From Anaerolineaceae bacterium UBA700 (GTDB lineage Bacteria > Chloroflexota > Anaerolineae > Anaerolineales > Anaerolineaceae), in contig DBMK01000276.1 in NCBI GenBank assembly GCA_002298885.1, forward strand, positions 1-7,727: 7,727 nucleotides of DNA. The letters are read 5' to 3'. The position numbers and the translations under genes are program-made. This document shows positions 1-6,278 of the stretch, piece by piece. Position 1 is the first letter of the stretch. Every line of letters begins with the position of its first letter. Under the pieces are notes generated by a model that was not told where the DNA came from, did no database searches, and saw only the letters and a program-made list of their open reading frames with translations.

Positions 1-24
1 CGCCCGCACAAAAAATTTCTCATG

Positions 25-1791
25 TTATTGCATCCCAATTTTTTCGACTTTAGGCAGGGCAAAACGGGGGGCAAGGAAGGCAAAGGCCAGGCTGAATCCG
101 CCGCCGAGCGCCAGGCCGATTCCCTGGCCAAGCCAATCCGGGCCCTGGAAATAGCCGACGAGCGCCGGTGGCACGAAGAACAGGCCCCAGGCGAACACCA
201 CATAAGCCAGGCCGGCAAGCGAACCCAGGCAGCCGGTGGAACCGCGGTTCATGCGCCGCGGGTCCTCCCAATCCAGCCTGGCCCCGGCCGCGCCAAAGGC
301 CAGGTTGAGGCCCACCAGGCCGGCAATATACAGCGCCGCCGCCAGGAAAGCGTACAGACTGATCTGCAATCCGGGCCAGTTGAGCGCAAGGACCAGGCCG
401 AACAAAACCCATTGGAAAAACACCGCCGGCAGGTAGCTGGCGATGAATTTCGCCAGCATCAGGCGCAGCGGCGTGAGCGGCGCGGTCTTCAGCATCCAAT
501 AATTTTTGCCCTCGCGCGAGAAGGCGTTGATGGTCAGGTTGAGGATGAACGTCCAGCCGAAGAACATGGGCAGCCCGAGGCTCAGAAAGACCATCGAATG
601 GCTGAGAATGGTGGCCAGGGCGTCCCCGGGGACCTCGCGGATGCTGCGGAAGCCGCGGATGCTGGATACGGCGTAGATGCCGCTCAGGATCAACGGGGCA
701 ATCAACTGCGACAGGTTGCGCAGGTCCCTGCGCAGCAGCTTCCAATCCTTGGAGACGACGGCGCGCACCGGGGCCGGGATGAAGGAGAACGCGCCGCGCC
801 CAGCCTGCGCTGCAACCGGCGCCGCCGCGGCAGCCGCGACCGGCTGCCGGGCTTTCTTCTTGCGCGGGCTCTCCTGCATGCGCGCCCAGCCCGAAAAATA
901 CAGGCGCTCTGCCAGGGCCAGCGCGCCCCAGAAAAGCCCGCCCGCCAGGCCCAGCGAAACCAAAATGAGCGGCACGCCGACCAGGAAGTTGTTCTCTCCC
1001 AGAGCCACCAGGCCGCGCCCGGCCCAGGCCAGGGGCGACCAGGGCTGGTCGACCTGGATGATCTGGCTGATGGCCCCGCTCAGCTCGCGGCTGACCTGCC
1101 CGGAGCGTGAAATCAGTTGTCCGGACTGCGAAAATAACAGCGAGATGATGGCGCCGAAGAAACCCAGGATCTCGGCCACTCGGCGGGCCGGCACCACGCG
1201 CACGATGGCCATCACCAGCAGCGAAGCAATCCCGGCGCCCAACAGACTGATGGTAGCCAGGGTGATCACCACCAGCGGGTAATACAGGACGTTGTAATTC
1301 TGCATCACGCCCAGCCCGAACATCAACGGCAGGGCAAACAGGCTGATCAAGGCGAAATTGGGCAGCAGTCCCTGGAATAATTTAGCCAGGAAGACCGCCC
1401 GGATGGGCAGCGGGGCAGCAATCAGGAAATCCATGTCGTTGGCCAGGTAGAGCACCTGGAGCAGGACGCCAAAATTGCTCAACAAGAAAAGCACGAAGGC
1501 CAAAGAGATCATGGTGGAAGGCATGCTGGCGATGACCTGGCGCAGGTCGATCAACTGCACCACCCGCGGCGATTGGAGCAGGTTGAGAACTACCGTGCTG
1601 ATCCAGAACAGGAAGACGGCCAGGGCCACGATCACCACGCCCAGGATGGCCATGGTGACCTTGCGCCGGGTGCTGGCGCGGCGCAGGCCGCTCCAAAAGA
1701 TGGTCAGGCGCAGGCGCAGTAGCTTGTAGACGTAGTGCCACAGATTGTACGGCCTGCGCTCGGCCACGGCTGGCCGAGAGAGGATGCTCAT
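25..1791 (-). CDS. ABC exporter permease, about 12 membrane segments
   Basis: This 588-residue integral membrane protein is the likely transmembrane partner of the ATPase encoded just upstream. Seen: hydrophobic segments near residues 46-70, 92-118, 132-160, 168-200, 207-222, 269-295, 362-378, 395-420, 440-470, 478-503, 522-545 and 555-575. A charged, alanine-rich cytoplasmic linker (about 305-335, KKKARQPVAAAAAAPVAAQ) separates two halves. Both halves carry the pattern APL-x6-LAK-x5-LP (126-144 and 437-455). The length and the two-half design fit the large 'putative ABC exporter' permeases rather than the usual ABC-2 permeases of about 250-400 residues. The ATG at 1791 is chosen because it overlaps the ATPase stop (ATGA, 1788-1791) and has GAGGT at 1802-1798 with a 6-nt spacer. 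An in-frame start at 1947 would lie deep inside the ATPase gene. Role in export is inferred from the family; the substrate is unknown. Confidence 0.88.
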   Translation of the reverse strand: MSILSRPAVAERRPYNLWHYVYKLLRLRLTIFWSGLRRASTRRKVTMAILGVVIVALAVFLFWISTVVLNLLQSPRVVQLIDLRQVIASMPSTMISLAFVLFLLSNFGVLLQVLYLANDMDFLIAAPLPIRAVFLAKLFQGLLPNFALISLFALPLMFGLGVMQNYNVLYYPLVVITLATISLLGAGIASLLVMAIVRVVPARRVAEILGFFGAIISLLFSQSGQLISRSGQVSRELSGAISQIIQVDQPWSPLAWAGRGLVALGENNFLVGVPLILVSLGLAGGLFWGALALAERLYFSGWARMQESPRKKKARQPVAAAAAAPVAAQAGRGAFSFIPAPVRAVVSKDWKLLRRDLRNLSQLIAPLILSGIYAVSSIRGFRSIREVPGDALATILSHSMVFLSLGLPMFFGWTFILNLTINAFSREGKNYWMLKTAPLTPLRLMLAKFIASYLPAVFFQWVLFGLVLALNWPGLQISLYAFLAAALYIAGLVGLNLAFGAAGARLDWEDPRRMNRGSTGCLGSLAGLAYVVFAWGLFFVPPALVGYFQGPDWLGQGIGLALGGGFSLAFAFLAPRFALPKVEKIGMQ

Positions 1792-2564
1792 TTCAGCACC
1801 TCGGCGATTTCGGCATCGTCCGTGCCTCCGGTGAGCTGGAGGAAGATGTCTTCCAGGTCGGTCTGCCCGTTGCCCAGCGAGCGCAGGTCGTCCATCGTGC
1901 CGGCGGCGATCAGCCTGCCCTGGTTGATGATGCCAATGCGGTCGCACATGCGCTCGGCAATCTCCATGATGTGGGTGGAGAGCATGATGGCCGCGCCGCG
2001 GTCGGCGAGCTGGCGCAGGATATCCTTGATCAGGCGGGCGGATTTCGGGTCGAGGCCCACCGTCGGCTCGTCGAGCACCAGCACTTTCGGGTCGTGGATG
2101 AGCGCCGCCGCCAGAGACATTTTCTGCTGCATGCCGTGGCTGTAGGATTCGACCAGTTCGTCGGCGGCGTCGTCCAGCCCAAAGAGGTGCAACAACTCCT
2201 CCGAGCGGCGGGCGATCTGGGGCCGGCTGAGGTCATACAGGTCGCCGACGAAGTTGAGCAGTTCACGCCCCGAAAGCTTGGCGTACAGGTTCGGCTCATC
2301 GGGCACGTAGCCGGAAGCCGCCTTGGCCTGGATAGAGTGGGACAGCACGTCGTAGCCGCCCACCACGGCCGTGCCCTGGGATGGCTGGAGCAGGCCAACG
2401 AGGATCTTGATGGTAGTCGTTTTGCCGGCGCCATTCGGCCCCAAAAAACCAAAAATCTCGCCCCCATAGACCTCAAAACTGACGTCGTCGACGGCGGTTT
2501 TTTCACCGAATTTCTTCACCAGGTGTTCGGCGCGCAGCAGCGGCAATGCGGTTAACCCAGGCAT
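1788..2564 (-). CDS. ABC exporter ATP-binding protein
   Basis: This 258-residue cytoplasmic ATPase should energise the permease that follows it. Seen: Walker A GPNGAGKT (42-49), signature YSHGMQQK (141-148), Walker B VLVLDEP (161-167) with catalytic Glu166, D-loop GLDP (170-173) and H-loop His198 in STH. The Q-loop position reads GYVPDEP (85-91), with Asp89 where glutamine is usual; such a change occurs in other ABC-2-type exporter ATPases as far as I recall. Single-domain length and the GLDP/STHIMEIAE style are typical of the drug, antibiotic or Na+ exporter ATPases (CcmA/NatA-like group). The frame opens at a TTG at 2594, but that codon sits inside the -10 box. The ATG at 2564 is preceded by GGAGGT, so I take it as the start. 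The stop overlaps the permease start by 4 bp, suggesting translational coupling. Substrate unknown. Confidence 0.92.
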   Translation of the reverse strand: MPGLTALPLLRAEHLVKKFGEKTAVDDVSFEVYGGEIFGFLGPNGAGKTTTIKILVGLLQPSQGTAVVGGYDVLSHSIQAKAASGYVPDEPNLYAKLSGRELLNFVGDLYDLSRPQIARRSEELLHLFGLDDAADELVESYSHGMQQKMSLAAALIHDPKVLVLDEPTVGLDPKSARLIKDILRQLADRGAAIMLSTHIMEIAERMCDRIGIINQGRLIAAGTMDDLRSLGNGQTDLEDIFLQLTGGTDDAEIAEVLK

Positions 2565-2568
2565 CCAG

Positions 2569-2574
2569 ACCTCC
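2569..2574 (-). promoter_or_regulatory. Ribosome binding site deciding the ATPase start
   Basis: On the minus strand GGAGGT is followed by CTGG and then ATG at 2564. It settles the start on this ATG rather than the upstream in-frame TTG at 2594, which has no such site and overlaps the promoter. Confidence 0.75.
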
Positions 2575-2593
2575 AGAAAAAGTTCTTCCGTCA

Positions 2594-2599
2594 ATTATA
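2594..2599 (-). promoter_or_regulatory. Sigma-70-type -10 box of the ABC exporter operon
   Basis: The minus strand reads TATAAT exactly, in the context GTATAATTGACGG. Transcription would begin near 2587, giving a leader of about 23 nt that still contains the Shine-Dalgarno sequence. The best -35 match is weak: TAGAAA at 2621-2616 with a 16-bp spacer (4 of 6 to TTGACA). The DNA around it is much richer in A+T than the genes. No experimental support can be seen here. Confidence 0.6.
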
Positions 2600-2656
2600 C
2601 TCATCGAACTATGCTTTTCTATAAGAATACCTCATTTATCGCACTGGATTTTCTTA

Positions 2657-2689
2657 TTTCAGCTTCACCCTCGACTCAGAAGCTCGAAA
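2657..2689. promoter_or_regulatory. Inverted repeat between divergent promoters, possible operator
   Basis: AGCTTC (2661-2666) and GAAGCT (2679-2684) are perfect inverted copies 12 bp apart. They extend outward through TTTC (2657-2660) and GAAA (2686-2689) if one C (2685) is bulged out. The element lies between the two opposing start regions and would cover the -35 area of the E1-alpha promoter. That position suits a regulator binding site, but a chance 6-bp repeat is also possible. No regulator gene is present in the window. Confidence 0.25.
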
Positions 2690-2700
2690 GTGTTAAACTA

Positions 2701-2708
2701 TATAAAAT
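2701..2708 (+). promoter_or_regulatory. Probable -10 region of the 2-oxoacid dehydrogenase operon
   Basis: TATAAAAT contains two overlapping near-matches to TATAAT: TATAAA at 2701 and TAAAAT at 2703. It sits in an AT-rich run about 40 bp before the E1-alpha ATG. I find no convincing -35 hexamer at the right distance, so either the promoter is weak or activated, or the real one is elsewhere in this 181-bp divergent gap. Confidence 0.35.
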
Positions 2709-2730
2709 TTAGCCAAATTATCATCAATTC

Positions 2731-2737
2731 AGAAGGA
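2731..2737 (+). promoter_or_regulatory. Ribosome binding site deciding the E1-alpha start
   Basis: AGAAGGA lies 8 nt before the ATG at 2746. The other in-frame ATG, at 2737, overlaps the last base of this site and so would have no usable spacing. The start at 2746 is therefore preferred. Confidence 0.6.
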
Positions 2738-2745
2738 TGGTTTGG

Positions 2746-3729
2746 ATGGAAATTCCTGATGAGGTACAGCGCGAGATGTTCTGGTTGATGCTGCTGTCCC
2801 GGCGCCTGGACGAGCGGGCCTGGGCGCTGCATAGACAGGGAAAGATCGCTTTTCATGTTTCCGGTATTGGACAAGAGGCGGCCCAAGTAGGGGCCGCCTT
2901 TGCTTTGCGCAAAGGCTACGATTGGGTGGCCCCCTATTACCGCGACCTGGCCTTGATGGTAGCCCTGGGCTTCAGCCCGCGCCAGTTCGTGCTGGGCCTG
3001 ATGGGCAAACGTGAGGAACCTTCCTCGGGCGGGCGCCAGATGCCGAGCCATTGGTCCTTCCGCAAGGCGAACGTGATCAGCCACTCGGCCCCGGTCGCCA
3101 CCCAATGCGTGCATGCCGCCGGCATCGCCCTGGCAATCAAGCTGCGCAAGGAGGATAAGGTGGTGCTGACCACCCTCGGCGAGGGCTCCACCGCCCAGGG
3201 TGAATGGTACGAGGCCGCCAATTGGGCCGCAGTGCAGCGCCTGCCGGTGGTTTTCATGGTGGAAAACAACATGTACGCCATCTCCGAGCCGGTGGAAAAG
3301 GAAATGGCCGTGAAAAGCGCCGCAGACAAGGCCTGCGGATTGGGCATGACCGGGTTTGCCGTCGACGGTACCGATTTTTTGGCCGTCTACTCGGCCGTCA
3401 GCCAGGCCGTCGGCGAGGCGCGGGCCGGGAACGGCCCCAGCCTGATCGAGGCGCGCATGTACCGCATCACGCCCCATTCGTCAGACGACGACGACCGCAG
3501 CTACCGCAGCCGCGAGGAGGTTGAAGAGCACAAGAAGCACGACCCCATCCTGATGGCGCGCGCTGCGCTGGAGAAATCAGGGATTATCGGGGATAAAGAA
3601 TTGCAGGAAATGGAGGCCAGAGCCAAAGAAATGGTCGAAGATGCGGTGCAGTACGCCGAAAAGGCGCCCTTCCCGGCGGTCGAGGAAGGCAGCTACCCGG
3701 TGTACGCCGAGGAGGTGCGCCGTGGCTGA
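2746..3729 (+). CDS. bkdA: 2-oxoacid (branched-chain type) dehydrogenase E1 subunit alpha
   Basis: This 327-residue protein is the thiamine diphosphate-binding half of E1, which decarboxylates a 2-oxoacid and reductively acylates the lipoyl group of E2. Seen: the diphosphate/Mg motif runs from GEG (145-147) to NN (174-175). A YYRD stretch (64-67) and GGRQMPSHW (95-103) precede it. The regulatory-loop region reads YRITPHSSDDDDRSYRS (239-255), with His244 in the place of the conserved E1 active-site histidine. GEG rather than GDG, and HSS-DD-YRS, resemble branched-chain E1-alpha (human BCKDHA also has GEG) more than pyruvate E1-alpha. The length is normal for a bacterial alpha subunit. It is the first gene of the operon and its 3' end overlaps E1-beta by 8 bp. 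An acetoin or pyruvate dehydrogenase alpha subunit is the main alternative; E1-alpha family membership is near certain, substrate less so. Confidence 0.93.
   Translation: MEIPDEVQREMFWLMLLSRRLDERAWALHRQGKIAFHVSGIGQEAAQVGAAFALRKGYDWVAPYYRDLALMVALGFSPRQFVLGLMGKREEPSSGGRQMPSHWSFRKANVISHSAPVATQCVHAAGIALAIKLRKEDKVVLTTLGEGSTAQGEWYEAANWAAVQRLPVVFMVENNMYAISEPVEKEMAVKSAADKACGLGMTGFAVDGTDFLAVYSAVSQAVGEARAGNGPSLIEARMYRITPHSSDDDDRSYRSREEVEEHKKHDPILMARAALEKSGIIGDKELQEMEARAKEMVEDAVQYAEKAPFPAVEEGSYPVYAEEVRRG
3711..3716 (+). promoter_or_regulatory. Ribosome binding site for the GTG start of E1-beta
   Basis: GGAGGT lies inside the last codons of E1-alpha, 5-6 nt before a GTG at 3722. It supports GTG as the start of E1-beta instead of the far-upstream in-frame ATG at 3641, which would add 27 residues unlike the family's N-terminus. 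Confidence 0.75.
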
Positions 3730-4705
3730 AATCACCCTGATCGAAGCCATCCGCCAGGCGATGGACGAAGAGCTCGCCCGCGACGACCGGGTGTTCATCG
3801 TCGGCGAGGACGTGGGGGCGCGCGGCGGCGTTTTCCGGGCCACCGCAGCCCTGATGGAGAAATACGGATCGGAGCGGGTAATCGATTCGCCCCTGGCCGA
3901 GCTGTCCATTGCCGGGGTGGGCATCGGCGCCGCCCTATACGGCCTGCGGCCCATCTGCGAGATCCAGTTTGCCGATTTCATCTACCCGGCCGTGAACCAG
4001 ATCGTCAGTGAGGCCGCCAAAATGTGCTACCGCTCGAACGGCGAATGGACCGTGCCCATGGTCATCCGCGCTCCGTACGGCGGGGGCATCGGCGGCGGCC
4101 TGTACCATTCGCAGAGTGTGGAGGCCTTTTTTACCCACGTACCGGGGCTGAAGGTAGTCATCCCATCTAACCCGTACGATGCCAAGGGTCTTTTGAAATC
4201 GGCGGTGCGCGATAATAACCCGGTGCTGTTCTTCGAGCCCAAGAAAGGCTACCGGCTGATCAAAGGTGAAGTGCCAGAAGGCGAATACACCGTTCCGATT
4301 GGACCGGCTCACGTCTCGCGCTCGGGCAGCGACCTGAGCGTGTTCGCCTACGGGATGATGCATTACTACGCCCTCGCCGCTGCCGAAACGGTGGCCCAGG
4401 AAGGCATCTCGGTCGAAGTGGTGGACCTGCGCACGCTGTACCCGCTCGACAGGCAGACGATCCTCGAATCGGTGCGCAAGACTGGCAAGGCCCTGATCGT
4501 CCACGAGGATAACCTGACCGGCGGCTATGGCGGCGAGATCGCCGCGACCATCGCCGACGGGGCTTTCAGCGACCTGGACGCGCCGGTGAAGCGCCTGGGC
4601 GGACCAGATGTGCCCGCCGTGCCCTTCAGCCACCCGCTGCAGGATTGGTTCATGCTCGACCCCGACAAAATTGCGGAGGCAATACGCAATCTGGCCAGTT
4701 ATTAG
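3722..4705 (+). CDS. bkdB: 2-oxoacid (branched-chain type) dehydrogenase E1 subunit beta
   Basis: This 327-residue protein is the partner of E1-alpha; the two form an alpha2-beta2 heterotetramer with thiamine diphosphate held between subunits. Seen: GEDVGARGGVF (28-38); DSPLAE (55-60), where Glu60 should activate the cofactor's aminopyrimidine; FADFIYPAVNQI (83-94); and GGGLYHSQSVEAFF (124-137) with the probable active-site His129. The C-terminal transketolase-like domain holds VVDLRTLYPLD (233-243) and HEDNLTGGYGGEI (261-273). The EPKKGYRLIKGEVPEGEY region (172-189) is the branched-chain E1-beta style; pyruvate enzymes usually have a LENELLYG-type sequence there. Translation starts at GTG 3722, since the first residues (MAEITLIEAIRQAM) match the normal N-terminus and GGAGGT lies 5-6 nt upstream. 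The gene overlaps E1-alpha by 8 bp, suggesting coupled synthesis of equal subunit amounts. Confidence 0.93.
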   Translation: MAEITLIEAIRQAMDEELARDDRVFIVGEDVGARGGVFRATAALMEKYGSERVIDSPLAELSIAGVGIGAALYGLRPICEIQFADFIYPAVNQIVSEAAKMCYRSNGEWTVPMVIRAPYGGGIGGGLYHSQSVEAFFTHVPGLKVVIPSNPYDAKGLLKSAVRDNNPVLFFEPKKGYRLIKGEVPEGEYTVPIGPAHVSRSGSDLSVFAYGMMHYYALAAAETVAQEGISVEVVDLRTLYPLDRQTILESVRKTGKALIVHEDNLTGGYGGEIAATIADGAFSDLDAPVKRLGGPDVPAVPFSHPLQDWFMLDPDKIAEAIRNLASY

Positions 4706-4721
4706 GACCTAACCCCCCGCC

Positions 4722-4764
4722 CCCCTTCCCTGACCCTTACAGGGTGCTTCGCGAAGGGAAGGGG
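4722..4764. repeat. GC-rich palindromic intergenic element
   Basis: CCCCTTCCCT (4722-4731) and AGGGAAGGGG (4755-4764) are perfect 10-bp inverted arms. Between them are a small hairpin, ACCCT-TAC-AGGGT (4733-4745), and a perfect palindrome, TTCGCGAA (4748-4755), that touches the right arm. C-rich sequence before (4711-4721) and G-rich sequence after (4764-4770) extend the asymmetry. The element fills most of the 79-bp gap between E1-beta and E2. It is not followed by a T-run, so it is not a standard intrinsic terminator. It resembles the REP-like interspersed palindromes I associate with Chloroflexota and some cyanobacteria; that resemblance is from memory, not a search. Confidence 0.7.
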
Positions 4765-4784
4765 AGAGGGAAACAGGAGAATTT

Positions 4785-6125
4785 ATGGCGACGAATGTAA
4801 TTATGCCCAAGCTGGGCGAATCGGTGGTCGAAGGAACGGTGACGCACTGGCTGAAAAAGGAAGGCGAGACCGTTCAGGAAATGGAAGCGCTGGTCGAGAT
4901 CAACACGGACAAGGTGGATACCGAGATCCCCAGCCCGGCCGGAGGGACGCTGCTCAAGGTGCTGGTGCCCGAGGGCACCACGGTCAACGCCGGGACGCTG
5001 CTGGCAGTCATCGGCAGTGCGGATGAAACGGCGGAGAGCGTTGCCGTAGGGCCGGCAGAATCCTCACAGGACGTGACCCAGGCCATCCCGCGCCTGGCGG
5101 CAACCCAGCCCGTTGCCGGCTTGGCCAGCGGGCGGCGCGGCGAATTGGGCTTCATCTCGCCGGTGGTGGCCAGGCTTGCCCAGGAAAACCAGGTGGACCT
5201 GGCCCAGGTGAAGGGCAGCGGCGAGGGTGGGCGCATCACCAAAAAGGACGTGCTGGCTTACCTGGAGTCGCATCCCGCAGCCCAGGAGCCTGCGCCCTGG
5301 GAGATACCCGTTTCGGGTGAGCTGTTCCCCGTGCCCGTGCCGGCCCAAAACGCAGTTCAACCAGCTGCCAGCCAGGAGCACACCCAACCCCTGCCACGCC
5401 CCGGCCTAAAAACCGAACCCACAAACGGCTCTTCAACCGGGCTGCCAGGCGACACACTGCAGCCGCACGGCCTAACCCGCAAGTTGATCGCCGAACGGAT
5501 GCTCGCCAGCCAGCGCGCCACCGCGCCGGTCACCACGGTGATGGAGGCCAACCTGCAGCGGGTTGCGGCGCATTACGCCGCCAACAAAGCTTCCCTGGAA
5601 GGCGACGCCGTGCGGCTGACCTACACGGCCTACTTCGTAGCTGCCTGTGTGGCGGCGCTCAAAAACCACCCGTTGGTCAATTCGTCATGGAGCGACGCCG
5701 GGCTGCTGCTGCACCGGGCGATCAACATCGGCCTGGCGGTGTCGCTGGGCGATGAAGGACTGATCGTGCCGGTCATCAAAGGCGCCGATGGACTGTCCTT
5801 GCTGGGGATCGCCCGCAGCGTCTACGACCTGGCGGGTCGCGCCCGCTTGCGCCAGCTCCAGCCGGACGAAGTGCGCGGCAGCACCTTCACCATTACCAAC
5901 CACGGCATTGGCGGGTCGCTACTGGCGACGCCGATCATCAATGAGCCGAACGCCGCCATCCTGGGCGTCGGCGCCATCCAGAAACGCCCGGTGGTGATCG
6001 ATGACGCCATCGCCATCCGCCCGATGGTTTACCTGTCGCTGACATTCGACCACCGCATCCTCGACGGAGCCAGCGCCGACAGCTTTCTGGCCGAGGTCGT
6101 GAAAGGGCTCGAAAATTGGGTATAA
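4785..6125 (+). CDS. bkdC: 2-oxoacid dehydrogenase E2, dihydrolipoamide acyltransferase
   Basis: This 446-residue protein is the core of the complex; it receives the acyl group from E1 on its lipoyl arm and transfers it to CoA. Seen in order: one lipoyl domain (1-78) with INTDKVDTE and lipoylated Lys43; a linker (about 79-121); a peripheral subunit-binding domain (122-160: GFISPVVARLAQ, VKGSGEGGRITKKDVL); a long Pro/Ala/Gln/Thr-rich flexible linker (about 161-228); and the catalytic domain (229-446) with TNHGIGGSLLATPIIN (371-386) and DHRILDGAS (422-430), where His423 and Asp427 are catalytic. The start is supported by AGGAGA (4775-4780), 4 nt before ATG. One lipoyl domain fits branched-chain or succinyl-type E2. 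The acyl specificity follows E1; the E2 sequence alone would also allow a 2-oxoglutarate-type or broad label. Confidence 0.93.
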   Translation: MATNVIMPKLGESVVEGTVTHWLKKEGETVQEMEALVEINTDKVDTEIPSPAGGTLLKVLVPEGTTVNAGTLLAVIGSADETAESVAVGPAESSQDVTQAIPRLAATQPVAGLASGRRGELGFISPVVARLAQENQVDLAQVKGSGEGGRITKKDVLAYLESHPAAQEPAPWEIPVSGELFPVPVPAQNAVQPAASQEHTQPLPRPGLKTEPTNGSSTGLPGDTLQPHGLTRKLIAERMLASQRATAPVTTVMEANLQRVAAHYAANKASLEGDAVRLTYTAYFVAACVAALKNHPLVNSSWSDAGLLLHRAINIGLAVSLGDEGLIVPVIKGADGLSLLGIARSVYDLAGRARLRQLQPDEVRGSTFTITNHGIGGSLLATPIINEPNAAILGVGAIQKRPVVIDDAIAIRPMVYLSLTFDHRILDGASADSFLAEVVKGLENWV

Positions 6126-6126
6126 T
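6121..6126 (+). promoter_or_regulatory. Possible internal -10 box for the E3 gene
   Basis: TATAAT occurs exactly, and includes the E2 stop codon TAA (6123-6125). The context GTATAATTCAAGG matches 11 of 13 bases of the ABC operon's GTATAATTGACGG. No good -35 is visible (best TCGTGA at 6097, 18-bp spacer, 3 of 6). If used, transcription would start near 6133 and give E3 its own leader of about 150 nt containing the inverted repeats. Confidence 0.35.
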
Positions 6127-6169
6127 TCAAGGGATTAAGGGACAATTTAAGACAAGAAGCGAAACCGCG

Positions 6170-6251
6170 AATTTCGCTAACAGAAAAAAAGAGACGCAAA
6201 TAATTTCATTAAATAGGTCATTTGCGCTCATCCGCTAGCATTAGCGAAATT
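6170..6251. repeat. Nested inverted repeats in the E2-E3 gap
   Basis: AATTTCGCTAA (6170-6180) and TTAGCGAAATT (6241-6251) are perfect 11-bp inverted arms 60 bp apart. Nested inside is CGCAAAT (6195-6201) with ATTTGCG (6220-6226), 7 bp each, loop 18 nt. The gap is clearly richer in A+T than the flanking genes. The layout could be a small palindromic interspersed element or an RNA structure in the E3 leader. No open reading frame or terminator T-run accompanies it. Confidence 0.6.
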
Positions 6252-6259
6252 AGCGGATG
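6229..6259. repeat. Second hairpin, overlapping the first, upstream of E3
   Basis: CATCCGCTA (6229-6237) and TAGCGGATG (6251-6259) pair perfectly over 9 bp around a 13-nt loop. The loop contains most of the right arm of the larger inverted repeat (6241-6251), so the two long-range folds compete partly. ATTAGCG occurs twice in tandem (6240 and 6249, 9-bp step). The 3' arm ends 14 nt before the E3 Shine-Dalgarno AGGAG (6274). Confidence 0.55.
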
Positions 6260-6273
6260 GGTTTGCATGGCAA

Positions 6274-6278
6274 AGGAG
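6274..6278 (+). promoter_or_regulatory. Ribosome binding site deciding the E3 start
   Basis: AGGAG, within AAAGGAGAGG, lies 5 nt before ATG 6284. The earlier in-frame ATG at 6257 falls inside the hairpin arm and would add nine residues (MGLHGKGED) before the normal N-terminus, so it is rejected. Confidence 0.8.

Noticed and set aside
22..1110. A 362-codon plus-strand open frame opposite the permease
   Set aside because: The translation is Arg/Gln/Ala-rich low complexity with no domain; the minus strand encodes a coherent membrane protein.
1792..1947. N-terminal extension of the permease by 52 residues
   Set aside because: It lies wholly inside the ATPase gene in another frame, is Arg/His-rich and unlike a membrane protein start; ATG 1791 has the ATGA overlap and a ribosome binding site.
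2546..2788. Small plus-strand frame of 80 codons across the divergent gap
   Set aside because: It runs over both promoters and into E1-alpha in another frame, without a convincing ribosome binding site or recognisable protein features.
3935..4633. A 232-codon minus-strand frame opposite E1-beta
   Set aside because: No domain or ribosome binding site seen; it mirrors the codon bias of E1-beta.
4722..4764. Intrinsic terminator between E1-beta and E2
   Set aside because: The stem is strong but no T-run follows; a G-rich tract and the E2 ribosome binding site follow instead, and E2 must be expressed with E1.
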